Source of the DNA: Microbacterium sp. UFMG61
Lineage (GTDB): Bacteria > Actinomycetota > Actinomycetes > Actinomycetales > Microbacteriaceae
Length of the DNA stretch: 64,000 nucleotides
Direction of reading: 5' to 3'
Assembly (NCBI RefSeq): GCF_015354505.1
Contig: NZ_JACAFP010000001.1
Coordinates: 1-64,000 of the forward strand
Shown here: piece after piece, positions 26,551 through 34,861 of the stretch
Position numbering within the stretch: position 1 is the first letter of the stretch
Layout: each line of letters begins with the position of its first letter
Position numbers and translations under genes: made by a program
Notes under the pieces: model-generated
Seen by the model: only the letters and a program-made list of their open reading frames with translations
Told to the model about the DNA's origin: nothing
The model's database searches: none

Positions 26551-26997
26551 ATGACGTCATCGAGGATGGCACACGAGTTGGCAGCATTCCTGGTTCCACT
26601 GGGAATCATCGGAGCCGCAGTCGCCGTGCTGTGCGCGGTCATCGCGGGCATCGCGATCGCACGGGGTGCCGGAGGCCTCGCGGGGGGAGCGGTGGGTCTG
26701 TGGATCCCCGCCACCGTGCTGAGCCTGACCGCATCGTTCGCGCACGAGTGGACTCCGCTCATCGTGGCGGGTGCCGCGCTGGTGGGCATGCTCGTGGTCG
26801 GCACCGTACTGCGGGTGATCATCGGTTCCGCCGCATCGCGTGCGGCTCTGCATCCGGCGACGGCAGCGGCGGAGATCACGCCGATCTCCACAGCGTCGAG
26901 TGCCGTGTCGACGGCGACGTCTCACGCGCCCGCGACCGTCACGCCCCGTGTCGCAGCGTCGACGAGCACCGGCAGCGTGCCGGCGCTCGCGAGCTGA
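26551..26997 (+). CDS. Small membrane protein, unknown
   Basis: 148 residues. Three hydrophobic segments (about 12-35, 42-62, 68-92) are followed by a Thr/Ser/Ala-rich soluble tail. No family recognised. ACGGGGGGT precedes the ATG, and TAATCT at 26510-26515 is a plausible -10. The stop is 10 bp from the convergent acyl-CoA synthetase gene; GCTGAG/CTCAGC around 26995-27010 may form a small shared hairpin. Confidence 0.65.
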   Translation: MTSSRMAHELAAFLVPLGIIGAAVAVLCAVIAGIAIARGAGGLAGGAVGLWIPATVLSLTASFAHEWTPLIVAGAALVGMLVVGTVLRVIIGSAASRAALHPATAAAEITPISTASSAVSTATSHAPATVTPRVAASTSTGSVPALAS

Positions 26998-27007
26998 GAC
27001 CGTCGAC

Positions 27008-28717
27008 TCAGCGGTAGTCGCGGTCCCGGTGCTGCCCGGCGTCATCGCCTGATGCCACCCGCGCGGACTCTCGCGCGCGCAGCTCGACACGACGGATCTT
27101 GCCCGAGATGGTCTTCGGCAGCTCGGGAACGAACTCGATGAGGCGCACCCAGAGGTGCGACGACAGTCGGTCGTGCGCGTACGCGAAGATCGACCGCGCC
27201 GCCTCGGATTCGGCCTCGGCAGCGTCCGGCCGCAGGCACACGTACGCCTTCGGCACCGCGAGGCGCGTCGGGTCGGGACTCGGGATCACCGCCGCCTCGA
27301 TCACGAACTCGTGCTCGAGAAGCACCGATTCGAGCTCGAACGGGGAGATCTTGTAGTCGGATGCCTTGAAGACGTCATCCGCCCGGCCGATGTAGGTGAG
27401 GTAGCCCTCGTCGTCTCGCACCGCGATGTCGCCGGTGTGGTGGTAGCCGCCCACCCGCGACTCGGCGGTCTTCTCGGGGTCGTCGTAGTACCCGGCCATG
27501 AGGCCGACCGGCGGCTGCGCGAGGTCGAGTGCGATCTCTCCCTCGGCATCCGCGACCTCGCCCGTGGCGGGGTCGAGCAGCACGACCGGGTAGCCCGGCA
27601 GCGGGCGGCCCATCGAACCGACCTTGACCGTCTGCCCGGGGGAGTTGCCGATGCAGGCCGTCATCTCGGTCTGCCCGAATCCGTCGCGGATCGTGCCGCC
27701 CCAGGCGTCGCGCACGCGGTCGATGACCTCGGGGTTCAGCGGCTCGCCCGCGCCGACGAGCTCGCGCGGCGGGTGGGTCAGTCGACCCAGATCCGCCTGG
27801 ATCAGCATCCGCCACACCGTCGGCGGGGCGCAGAACGTCGAGACGTGATGCGTGTCCATGACCTGCATGAGGGTGTTCGCATCGAAGCGGTCGTAGTTGT
27901 AGACGAAGACGGTCGCCTCGGCGAGGAACGGGGAGTAGAAGCTCGACCAGGCGTGCTTCGCCCACCCCGGCGACGAGATGTTCAGGTGCACGTCATCAGG
28001 ACGAACACCCAGCCACCACATGGTCGAGAGGTGCCCGATCGGGTACGACACGTGCGTGTGCTGCACGAGCTTGGGGCGATTGGTCGTGCCGCTCGTGAAG
28101 TACAGCAATGCGGTGTCGTCGGCGGGTGTCGGAGCATCCGGCTCGAACGCGGTCGGTGCGCTCGATGACTCGTCGAAGCGGCTCCAGCCCGAGGGGATGC
28201 CGTCGCCCACGCCGATGCGCAGCACGTCGGCGTCGATGTCGGCGATGCGCTCGGCCAGGCCGCCGGTCGTCACGATCGCGCGAGCCCTGCCGTGGTCGAC
28301 GCGGTAGGCGAGGTCAGATGCCGAGAGCAGCGTCGAGGTGGGGATCGACACCGCGCCGATCTTGGTGATCGCGAGCATCACCTCCCACAGCTCGATCGTG
28401 TTGCCGAGCATCACGATCAGGTGGTCGCCGCGTCGGATTCCGAGCGAGGTGAGCCAGGCGGCGACCTGGTCGGAACGCGCGGAGAGCTGACCGTACGACC
28501 ACGACTCGAGGCTGAGATCGGCGGACACGATCTGCACGGCAGGGCGGTCCGGCGTCTCGCCGGCGATCACGTCGAACCACTCGAGTGCGAAGTTGAACTC
28601 GGCGGGCTTCGGCCAGGAGAATCCATCGCGTGCCGCGGCGTAGTCGGTGGCGTTCGCGAAGAGGAAATCGCGCATCTCGCGGATCGCGGTGGTGGCTGCG
28701 GTGGCGGTGCGACTCAT
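27008..28717 (-). CDS. Acyl-CoA synthetase, AMP-binding (medium-chain/acetyl type)
   Basis: 569 residues from the ATG at 28717. ANL-superfamily motifs: P-loop-like LLYFTSGTTNRPKLVQHTH, the GFGQTEMTACIGN block, the hinge GYHHTGDIAVRDDEGYLTYIGRADDVFKASDYKISPFELE, and the catalytic Lys near the end in PKTISGKIRRVELR. The overall length and N-terminal FNFALEWFDVIA resemble MACS-type acyl-CoA synthetases. It activates a carboxylic acid to acyl-CoA via acyl-AMP. The upstream thioesterase gene on the same strand suggests a shared role in acyl-CoA balance. Confidence 0.92.
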   Translation of the reverse strand: MSRTATAATTAIREMRDFLFANATDYAAARDGFSWPKPAEFNFALEWFDVIAGETPDRPAVQIVSADLSLESWSYGQLSARSDQVAAWLTSLGIRRGDHLIVMLGNTIELWEVMLAITKIGAVSIPTSTLLSASDLAYRVDHGRARAIVTTGGLAERIADIDADVLRIGVGDGIPSGWSRFDESSSAPTAFEPDAPTPADDTALLYFTSGTTNRPKLVQHTHVSYPIGHLSTMWWLGVRPDDVHLNISSPGWAKHAWSSFYSPFLAEATVFVYNYDRFDANTLMQVMDTHHVSTFCAPPTVWRMLIQADLGRLTHPPRELVGAGEPLNPEVIDRVRDAWGGTIRDGFGQTEMTACIGNSPGQTVKVGSMGRPLPGYPVVLLDPATGEVADAEGEIALDLAQPPVGLMAGYYDDPEKTAESRVGGYHHTGDIAVRDDEGYLTYIGRADDVFKASDYKISPFELESVLLEHEFVIEAAVIPSPDPTRLAVPKAYVCLRPDAAEAESEAARSIFAYAHDRLSSHLWVRLIEFVPELPKTISGKIRRVELRARESARVASGDDAGQHRDRDYR

Positions 28718-28887
28718 TCGGGGCTCCCTTGCTCGGCGGACGCACTCCATCCTCGCACCGGGTGCGGGCGCCTGGCCCCGCGCGCTCCGAAGGACTTGTC
28801 ACGCATCGAAGGACGTGATCCGGCGTGCGCTCCTTCGCTGCGCGAGTTCTCCTTCCGAACGGGGCGCCGAGATGTCCGCAGGCCGAC

Positions 28888-29355
28888 CTACGGCAGGCGG
28901 ATGGTCCCCGTCGCGATGCGCTCGGTCGGCATCCGGTCGCGGTTGTAGGTGATCTCGTTGTAGCCGTGCGGGGTGGGGACGCCGTCTTCGTCGAGGCTGA
29001 CGAACACGATCTTGTCGATCGTGAGGATGCGCTTGCGCGTGATCATGTTGCGGGCGACGGCGCGCATCGTGAGCGACGTGCGCCCGAAGTGGGTCGCCTG
29101 CAGGCCGATCTCGATCAGATCGCCCTGCACGGCCGACGCCTCGAAGTTGATCTCCGAAATGTGCTTGGTCACCGCGCGGTAGTTGCCCAGCTGCACGATC
29201 GCGTAGATCGCCGCCTCCTCGTCGATCCACTTCAGCAGGCTGCCGCCGAACAGCGAGCCGTTCGCGTTCAGGTCTTCCGGCCGCACCCACTTGCGGGTGC
29301 GGAAGTTGATGCCGTCTTCGGACCACTGCCACTCGGGTGTCTTCTGCTTCGCCAT
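28888..29355 (-). CDS. Acyl-CoA thioesterase, hotdog fold
   Basis: 155 residues. The hotdog-fold pattern LNANGSLFGGSLLKWIDEEAAIYA (helix with the catalytic Asp/Glu), VTKHISEINFEASAVQGDLIEIG and the strand TSLTMRAVARNMITRKRIL match the YciA/BACH group of acyl-CoA hydrolases. Lies 170 bp upstream of the acyl-CoA synthetase, same strand; the gap holds two near-identical CGAAGGAC words but no gene. Confidence 0.92.
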   Translation of the reverse strand: MAKQKTPEWQWSEDGINFRTRKWVRPEDLNANGSLFGGSLLKWIDEEAAIYAIVQLGNYRAVTKHISEINFEASAVQGDLIEIGLQATHFGRTSLTMRAVARNMITRKRILTIDKIVFVSLDEDGVPTPHGYNEITYNRDRMPTERIATGTIRLP

Positions 29356-29429
29356 GCCTCGAGGGTAGAAGCGTCATGAGTCGGCGGTGTTACGGGTGCA
29401 CATCCGTGCACGTCGATTTCGAGGCACTG

Positions 29430-29499
29430 CGAGGTCAGAAAGGCACCCAGTTCGGCCCGCGCGGGGGCTCTTTCGACCCCGGGTGCTTTTCTGAACCCG
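29430..29499. repeat. 70-bp intergenic inverted repeat
   Basis: Arms 29430-29448 and 29481-29499 (16 of 19 positions complementary; core TCAGAAAGGCACCC) around a 32-bp GC-rich loop. Between thioesterase and Lrp-type genes, both on the minus strand. Different sequence from the 61-bp family. Could terminate the Lrp transcript. Confidence 0.6.
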
Positions 29500-29541
29500 C
29501 GTACGACATCATCGGGGCACCACCAGAGCATCACCGGAGCA

Positions 29542-29997
29542 TCAGCCCAGCGGTAGGGCACCGTCGTCGACGACCTTGCGCATCACGAGCGTCGAGCTGA
29601 CCCGCTGCACGCCGGGGAGAGCGGTGAGCTGCTCGTCGTACAGACGCTGGAAGTGCTCGAGGTCTGCGGCGACGACGCGCAGCAGGTAGTCGGGGTCGCC
29701 GAACAGGCGGTGCGCCAGGGTGATGTTCGGGATGCGGGTCACGGCCTCCTCGAACGGGATGATCGAGTCGCGGTTCGCCTCTTTCATCGTGACGAAGACG
29801 AGGGTCTCGAATCCCAGCCCGAGGGCCTGGGCAGACAGGGTCGCGTGGTAGCCGGTGATGACTCCGGAGCGCTCCAGCTCGCGCAGTCGGCGGTGACAGG
29901 GAGACACGCTGAGCTGCACGCGCTCGGCGAGCTCGGTGATGCTCAGGCGCCCATCACGCTGCAGCTCGGCAAGAATCTTCCGGTCGATCGCATCCAT
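29542..29997 (-). CDS. Lrp/AsnC family regulator
   Basis: 151 residues: MDAIDRKILAELQRDGRLSITELAERVQLSVSPCHRRLRELERSGVI is the HTH domain and the rest is the RAM ligand-binding domain (VFVTMKEANRD, GDPDYLLRVVAADLEHFQRLYDEQL). It is divergent from a LysE-type exporter, the classical LysG/LysE layout, so it probably senses an amino acid and controls its export. No Shine-Dalgarno sequence precedes the ATG; the start is embedded in a perfect inverted repeat. Confidence 0.93.
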   Translation of the reverse strand: MDAIDRKILAELQRDGRLSITELAERVQLSVSPCHRRLRELERSGVITGYHATLSAQALGLGFETLVFVTMKEANRDSIIPFEEAVTRIPNITLAHRLFGDPDYLLRVVAADLEHFQRLYDEQLTALPGVQRVSSTLVMRKVVDDGALPLG

Positions 29998-30012
29998 GAA
30001 GAAGATTCTTGC
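29969..30012 (-). promoter_or_regulatory. Perfect 12-bp inverted repeat spanning the start codon of the Lrp-type gene
   Basis: GCAAGAATCTTC at 29969-29980 and its exact complement at 30001-30012, separated by 20 bp that contain the ATG at 29997. In the mRNA the start codon would lie in a hairpin loop; as DNA it may be an autoregulatory Lrp site. Confidence 0.5.
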
Positions 30013-30109
30013 GCAGAACGGCTCCGACCGTGCAAACAACGCAAACACCTTCCGCCGCTTCCTTCCTAGAGTTGCCCTCGCACCGCAGGACCGACGAAAG
30101 AGAACAGCC

Positions 30110-30724
30110 ATGGCACCCACCGCGATCACCGCCTTCTGGGGTGTCTCGATGCTGTTCGTCGTCACCCCCGGGGCCGACTGGGCGTTCGCGATCTCGGCAG
30201 GGTTGCGCCGTCGAGCAGCTCCCGCAGTGCTGGGGATGCTGTCGGGCCACGTGCTCGCCGTGCTCATCGTCGCCGCGGGCGTCGGAGCGCTCGTCGCCCG
30301 GTACCCGCTCGCCCTCACCGTGCTGACGGTGGCCGGGGCGCTCTACCTGGTGTGGCTCGGCATCGGCACCCTCCGCACGCCCGCCGTCGTCCGCGAGGGC
30401 GCGGAACTCGTCGAGGCATCGCCGGGACGATGGATGCTCAAGGGGTTGGGCATCAGCGGATTGAACCCGAAGGTGACCCTGCTGTTCCTCGCGATCCTCC
30501 CGCAGTTCACCGCGGCCGACTCGTCCGTGCCGCTCGGGGTGCAGATCGTGGTGCTCGGCGCCGTGCACCTGGTGGGCTGCGCGGCGGTGTACTTCGCGGT
30601 CGGTTTCGGCGCCGGCGCCGTTCTCGGTGCCCGTCCCGCGGCCGCGCGCGCGGTGAGCATCGTCTCGGGCGTGGCCATGATCGTGATCGGCATGGTCCTG
30701 CTCGTCGGACAGCTCGTGCGATGA
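30110..30724 (+). CDS. LysE/RhtB family amino-acid exporter
   Basis: 204 residues, five to six helices. TPGADWAFAISAGLRRRAAPAVLGMLSGH matches the conserved TPGP-like start of the LysE/RhtB family and ISGLNPKVTLLFLAILPQF its second signature. It exports an amino acid or derivative across the cytoplasmic membrane, presumably under the divergent Lrp-type regulator. TAGAGT at 30066-30071 may be the -10 box. The stop overlaps the next start (ATGA). Confidence 0.93.
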   Translation: MAPTAITAFWGVSMLFVVTPGADWAFAISAGLRRRAAPAVLGMLSGHVLAVLIVAAGVGALVARYPLALTVLTVAGALYLVWLGIGTLRTPAVVREGAELVEASPGRWMLKGLGISGLNPKVTLLFLAILPQFTAADSSVPLGVQIVVLGAVHLVGCAAVYFAVGFGAGAVLGARPAAARAVSIVSGVAMIVIGMVLLVGQLVR

Positions 30725-31530
30725 CGACGTTCTACGATCCGAGGGTGACCGCATACTTCGAGCGCCTCTCCGACACCGCCTTCCGCGCCACGGAGGCCGT
30801 GCAGGGAGCCTGGAACACGTCCGAGCAGCACATCGCGCCGACCATCGGACTGCTGGCGCACCTCGTCGAGGTGCACCGCGATGCGCGGCGCGACGACGCG
30901 CTGGTCCTGGCCCGCGTCTCGTACGACATCCTCGGGGTGCTCCCGATCGATGTGGTCGATGTCGAGATCCGTGTGCTCCGACCGGGGCGCACGATCGAGC
31001 TCGTCGAGGCGACGCTGAGTCACGCCTCAAGGCCCGCGGTGATCCTCCGAGCCTGGCTGATGCAGACCGCCGACACGGCATCGATCGAAGGCGGCGCGCT
31101 GCCCGTGATGCCGCCCCTCGACGCGCACGCCGACTGGCAGGCGGGTGCGGTGTGGCCCGGCGCATTCGTGCGCTCGGGTGACTTCCGCCACCGCGAGGAC
31201 GAGCCGGGTCGCGCCTCCGCGTGGGTGCGCCCCCATCACCCGCTGCTCGCCGATGAGCGGGTCAGCCCGACGGCACGCGCCCTCGGCGTCGTCGACCTCG
31301 CCAACGGCATGACTCCGCGAGTGCCGATCGGCTCGGCTTTCTTCCCTAACGTCGACCTCACCGCCCATCTGTTCCGCGAACCCGACGACGGATGGATCGG
31401 CCTCGACACGACCGTGACGTTCGGCGCCAACGGGGTCGGAATCACGCACTCCGTGCTCAACGACGCCTCGGGCCCGTTCGGCACGTCGGTGCAGAGCCTG
31501 ACCGTGCGACCGGTCGCACTGCGGGACTGA
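30721..31530 (+). CDS. Thioesterase-superfamily (double hotdog) protein
   Basis: 269 residues, coupled to the exporter gene by a 4-bp overlap. It contains LLAHLVEVHRDARRDDALVLARVSYDILGVLPIDVVDVEIRVLRPGRTIELVEATLSH, a hotdog signature with the usual V-x-V-x-x-LRPGRT strand, and a second repeat (VDLTAHLFREPDDGWIGLDTTVTFGANGVGITHSVLND). It matches TesB-like acyl-CoA thioesterase family proteins found in actinobacteria. Why it is co-expressed with an amino-acid exporter is unknown. Confidence 0.85.
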   Translation: MTTFYDPRVTAYFERLSDTAFRATEAVQGAWNTSEQHIAPTIGLLAHLVEVHRDARRDDALVLARVSYDILGVLPIDVVDVEIRVLRPGRTIELVEATLSHASRPAVILRAWLMQTADTASIEGGALPVMPPLDAHADWQAGAVWPGAFVRSGDFRHREDEPGRASAWVRPHHPLLADERVSPTARALGVVDLANGMTPRVPIGSAFFPNVDLTAHLFREPDDGWIGLDTTVTFGANGVGITHSVLNDASGPFGTSVQSLTVRPVALRD

Positions 31531-31539
31531 GCGCAGTCG

Positions 31540-32439
31540 TCAGGCCTCGGCGCGATCCGACACCGCGGAGTCGGTGCCGGAAGACGCGGATGCCGCAGCA
31601 TCCGTCGCCGCCCAGCTCGCGAGCATCCGCAGCTTCTCCTCGGACGCTGACCCCGGCTCCGCCGTGTAGGTCGACATCTGAAGCCCGGGGTCGGCCGGCA
31701 GCTCGAACGCCTCGTAGGTGAGTTCCATCTCGCCGACGACGGGGTGGTTGATGCGCTTGACCCCGCTGCGGTGGAAGCGCACGTTGTGCGCGGCCCACAG
31801 GGTGCGGAAGCGCTCGCTCCGGGTCGACAGCTCGCCCACGAGATCGGTGAGCGTGCGGTCGAACGGGTTGCGCCCGGCCTCGCCGCGCATCGCGGCGACG
31901 AGCTCCTGGGTGTTGCGCTCCCACTCCGGGTAGAACTCCTGCGCCGCCGGATCGAGAAAGGCGAAGCGGGCGCTGTTGGGAACCGGAGTCGTGAACAGCG
32001 GGGCGTAGAGCGCGCGGCCCAACGCGTTCGCGGCGAGATAGTCGAAGTAGTTGTTCCGCACGATCGCGGGCGCCTCGGTCATCGCGTCGAGCAGGCGCAG
32101 GATGCTGGGCCGCAGCGTCTCGACCTTCTTGCGCGGCTTGCGGGCGACCGGTGACGCGTTGGCCGTGCGGGCGAGGTCGAACAGATGCGCCGTCTCGGCT
32201 TCGTCGAGCTGCAGGGCGCGGGCGAGTGAGTCGAGCACGCTGTCGGAGACTCCGGACAGGTCACCGCGCTCGAGTCGGGTGTAGTAGTCGACGCTGACGC
32301 CGGCGAGCAGCGACACCTCTTCGCGCCGGAGCCCCGGAACGCGGCGGTTGCCGCCGTATGCGGGCAGGCCTGCCTGATCGGGGGTGATGCGGTCGCGCCT
32401 CGACGAGAGGAATTCGCGCACCTCGTTGCGGGTGTCCAT
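31540..32439 (-). CDS. MmyB-type helix-turn-helix regulator
   Basis: 299 residues from the ATG at 32439. The XRE-type HTH (VPGLRREEVSLLAGVSVDYYTRLERGDLSGVSDSVLDSLARAL) is followed by the MmyB-like ligand domain (ILRLLDAMTEAPAIVRNNYFDYLAANALGRALYAPL, later LWAAHNVRFHRSGVKRINHPVVGEMELTYEAFEL). Such regulators usually lie divergent to a short-chain or aldo/keto reductase they control. Here the divergent gene survives only as a 15-codon stub, so the regulator may have lost its target. Confidence 0.93.
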   Translation of the reverse strand: MDTRNEVREFLSSRRDRITPDQAGLPAYGGNRRVPGLRREEVSLLAGVSVDYYTRLERGDLSGVSDSVLDSLARALQLDEAETAHLFDLARTANASPVARKPRKKVETLRPSILRLLDAMTEAPAIVRNNYFDYLAANALGRALYAPLFTTPVPNSARFAFLDPAAQEFYPEWERNTQELVAAMRGEAGRNPFDRTLTDLVGELSTRSERFRTLWAAHNVRFHRSGVKRINHPVVGEMELTYEAFELPADPGLQMSTYTAEPGSASEEKLRMLASWAATDAAASASSGTDSAVSDRAEA

Positions 32440-32526
32440 GACTTCGACGGTACGCCCCCGCGCGGCACGAAGGGAGGTACTGGTGGACTCTCCCTCAGCG
32501 TGGATCATTCCGCGCACAGTGGAGGC

Positions 32527-32574
32527 ATGACCATGAACATCACACTCAACAACGGCATCGAGATCCCCGCCTGA
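32527..32574 (+). pseudogene. 15-codon stub of an aldo/keto reductase gene
   Basis: Behind a GGAGGC ribosome site, ATG opens MTMNITLNNGIEIPA and then stops at TGA. These residues match the canonical first residues of AKR5-type aldo/keto reductases (NITLNNGxxIPALGLG). The gene ends exactly where the conserved ALGLG should follow, and the stop of the neighbouring marR gene lies 1 bp beyond. This looks like a deletion that removed the rest of the gene. The peptide is unlikely to be functional. Confidence 0.7.
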
Positions 32575-32575
32575 G

Positions 32576-33052
32576 CTAGAGAGCCGCGGTCACACCCGGG
32601 AGCAGCTTGGCCGCGATCGCGCCGAGCTGCTCCCGCTCGGCGTCGGTGAGCGGATCGAAGATCAGTTCACGGATCTGTGCGACGTGCACGGGGGCCGCCC
32701 CGCGCAGCAGCTCGCGGCCGGCATCCGTCAGCGCGGCTGTCAGCGTGCGCTTGTCGCTGCTGCACGAGGTGCGGGCGACCCAGCCGCGCTCCTCGAGAGA
32801 GTCGATCGCGTGACTGAGCCTCGAGCGGCTGAGCCCGGCGATCTGCGCGAGCTCGGTCATCGGGATCGGTCGGTCGTCCTGCCCGGCCAGCGAGACGAGG
32901 ATCGCGTAGTGCGCGTGCTTGAGTCCGGTCTCGGCCTTCAGCGCGCGGTCGAGCACCTGCGGCAGCAGCTGCACGAAGCGGATGGTGGGCAGCCAGGTCT
33001 GCATCTCGGTGTCATCGAGCCGCCGGTCGTTCACCACCTGCGCGTTCATCAC
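32576..33052 (-). CDS. MarR family regulator
   Basis: 158 residues. Winged-helix core: KAETGLKHAHYAILVSLAGQDDRPIPMTELAQIAGLSRSRLSHAIDSLEERGWVARTSCSSDKRTLTAALTDAGREL, with the wing S-D-K-R-T conserved. It may start at GTG 33052 (4-bp overlap with ribA) or at the following ATG 33049. Co-translated with GTP cyclohydrolase II upstream, which suggests that it responds to flavin-related or oxidative signals and may autoregulate the operon. Confidence 0.92.
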   Translation of the reverse strand: MMNAQVVNDRRLDDTEMQTWLPTIRFVQLLPQVLDRALKAETGLKHAHYAILVSLAGQDDRPIPMTELAQIAGLSRSRLSHAIDSLEERGWVARTSCSSDKRTLTAALTDAGRELLRGAAPVHVAQIRELIFDPLTDAEREQLGAIAAKLLPGVTAAL

Positions 33053-33708
33053 GCGGCGGAGAGATCGAGCGTGTGCGAGGTGTGGTCGCGCTTGGCCTCG
33101 AGGTAGCGGTGGTTCGCGTCAGACAGGTGCACGCCGGTGCGCACCTGCTCGGTGACGCGGATGCCGAGGGATTCGAGCTGCGCCGCCTTGTCGGGGTTGT
33201 TGCTCAGCAGGCGGATGCTGTCGGCACCCACCGCCTGCAGCATCTGCGCCGCGACGGTGTAGTCGCGCTCGTCCTCGCCGCGCCCGAGCGCCACGTTCGC
33301 CTCATACGTGTCGAGGCCCGAATCCTGCAGCGCGTAAGCGTCGAGCTTGGCGTACAGGCCGATGCCGCGACCTTCCTGGCGCAGGTAGAGCAGGAATCCG
33401 CCCTCCTCGGCGATGCGCTCGACGGCTTCCCGCAGCTGCGGACCGCAGTCGCAGCGCTCGGATCCGAACACGTCACCGGTCAGGCATTCGCTGTGCGGGC
33501 GCACAAGCGGAGCATCCCCGCCGTCGGCCGCACGGTCGAGCGCGCCCTTCCAGTCGCCGAGGCCGAGCAGCAGGTGCTCGCGCCCGTCGATGAGGCCGTC
33601 GAACGTCACGACATCTGCGGCGGTGGAGAACCCGTCGGCGAAGCGCATCGGCACGCGAACGCGCGTGCGCTCGGTGGCGACCGGAACGACGGTTGAAGTT
33701 TCAATCAT
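33049..33708 (-). CDS. ribA: GTP cyclohydrolase II
   Basis: 219 residues. The zinc site HSECLTGDVFGSERCDCGPQL, the catalytic LLYLRQEGRGIGL and the GTP-binding end (VGADSIRLLSNNPDKAAQLESLGIRV) are all present. It opens GTP to the pyrimidine that starts riboflavin synthesis. It is the monofunctional form, with no RibB domain, and no other rib genes are near. This suggests a secondary copy, perhaps for flavin supply or another GTP-derived product. A TTGAA-GT-TTCAA palindrome overlaps its first codons (33693-33704). Confidence 0.95.
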   Translation of the reverse strand: MIETSTVVPVATERTRVRVPMRFADGFSTAADVVTFDGLIDGREHLLLGLGDWKGALDRAADGGDAPLVRPHSECLTGDVFGSERCDCGPQLREAVERIAEEGGFLLYLRQEGRGIGLYAKLDAYALQDSGLDTYEANVALGRGEDERDYTVAAQMLQAVGADSIRLLSNNPDKAAQLESLGIRVTEQVRTGVHLSDANHRYLEAKRDHTSHTLDLSAA

Positions 33709-33790
33709 GTGGGGTGAAACGCGGGCCGCCGGAGTCTATTCCCGTGAAAGGAGTTTTATCAGAACCTCCCGAGCCGGCTCGATGAGGCGT

Positions 33791-33802
33791 TGACTGGAGT
33801 CA
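33791..33802. promoter_or_regulatory. Palindrome TGACT-GG-AGTCA, candidate operator
   Basis: Perfect 5-bp arms with a 2-bp centre, 22 bp upstream of the alcohol dehydrogenase start, in the divergent region shared with ribA-marR. A different palindrome (TTGAA-GT-TTCAA, 33693-33704) lies on the ribA side. Confidence 0.35.
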
Positions 33803-33824
33803 CAAGACCGAAGGAGCACCACTC

Positions 33825-34844
33825 ATGCGTGGAGTAGTCATGTACGCCCCCGGCGACGTTCGCGTCGAGGATCGCGAGAAGCCGACCATCACCCGTCCGA
33901 CCGATGCCGTGATCCGGATCGCCGCGACCTGCATCTGCGGATCCGACCTCTGGCCCTACCGGGGCGCGAACGAGGTCGACCACGACCCGATGGGTCACGA
34001 ATACGTCGGCATCGTCGAGGAGATCGGCGCCGAGGTGAAGACCGTTAAGGTCGGCGACTTCGTCGTCGGGTCGTTCATGGCCTCGGACAACACCTGCGAG
34101 ATCTGCCAGGCCGGATACCAGTCGCGCTGCGTGCACGTCGTGCCGATGGGTCGCTACGGCACACAGGCCGAGTACTCGCTGATCCCGCACGCCGACGGCA
34201 CGCTCGTGGCGACGCCGGGGCAGCCCGACGCCGATCTGATCCCGTCGCTGCTCGCGGCATCCGACGTGCTGGGCACCGGCTGGTTCGCGGCCGTCGCCGC
34301 CGAAGTGGGCCCGGGCAAGACCGTGGCGGTCGTCGGTGACGGGGCGGTGGGTCTGCTCGGCATTCTCGCCGCGCGTGAGCTCGGCGCCGAGCGGATCATC
34401 GCGATGAGCCGTCACGCCGACCGCCAGGCGCTCGCCCGCGAGTTCGGCGCGACCGACATCGTCGAGGAGCGCGGAGACGAGGGCGTGGCCCGCATCAAGG
34501 AGCTCACGAACGGGCTCGGCGCGCACTCGGTGATCGAGGCGGTCGGCACGCAGGAGTCGATGATGCAGGCGATCCGCGCGACCCGACCCGGCGGTCACGT
34601 CGGGTACGTCGGCGTCTCGCATGATGTCGCGCTGCCAGGTGAGGAGCTCTTCCTCTCGGGGGTGCACCTGCACGGCGGCCCGGCTCCGGTGCGCCGCTTC
34701 CTTCCCGAGCTGATCCAGCTCATCTGGGACCGCAAGATCGACCCCGGCACGGTGTTCGACCTCACGCTTCCGCTCGAGGAGGCCGCCGAGGGCTACCGCG
34801 CCATGGACGAGCGCCGCGCCACCAAGGTGCTGCTCACGGTGTGA
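33825..34844 (+). CDS. Zinc-dependent alcohol dehydrogenase (MDR superfamily)
   Basis: 339 residues. The catalytic zinc site is CICGSDLWPYRG with GHEYVG; the structural zinc site is reduced to NTCEICQAGYQSRC; the Rossmann motif is VAVVGDGAVGLLGILAARELGAERIIAMSRHADR. It oxidises or reduces an alcohol/aldehyde using NAD(P). Substrate unknown. GAAGGAG precedes the ATG. Divergent from ribA. Confidence 0.93.
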   Translation: MRGVVMYAPGDVRVEDREKPTITRPTDAVIRIAATCICGSDLWPYRGANEVDHDPMGHEYVGIVEEIGAEVKTVKVGDFVVGSFMASDNTCEICQAGYQSRCVHVVPMGRYGTQAEYSLIPHADGTLVATPGQPDADLIPSLLAASDVLGTGWFAAVAAEVGPGKTVAVVGDGAVGLLGILAARELGAERIIAMSRHADRQALAREFGATDIVEERGDEGVARIKELTNGLGAHSVIEAVGTQESMMQAIRATRPGGHVGYVGVSHDVALPGEELFLSGVHLHGGPAPVRRFLPELIQLIWDRKIDPGTVFDLTLPLEEAAEGYRAMDERRATKVLLTV

Positions 34845-34861
34845 GCCGGACCTCCGGGCCG

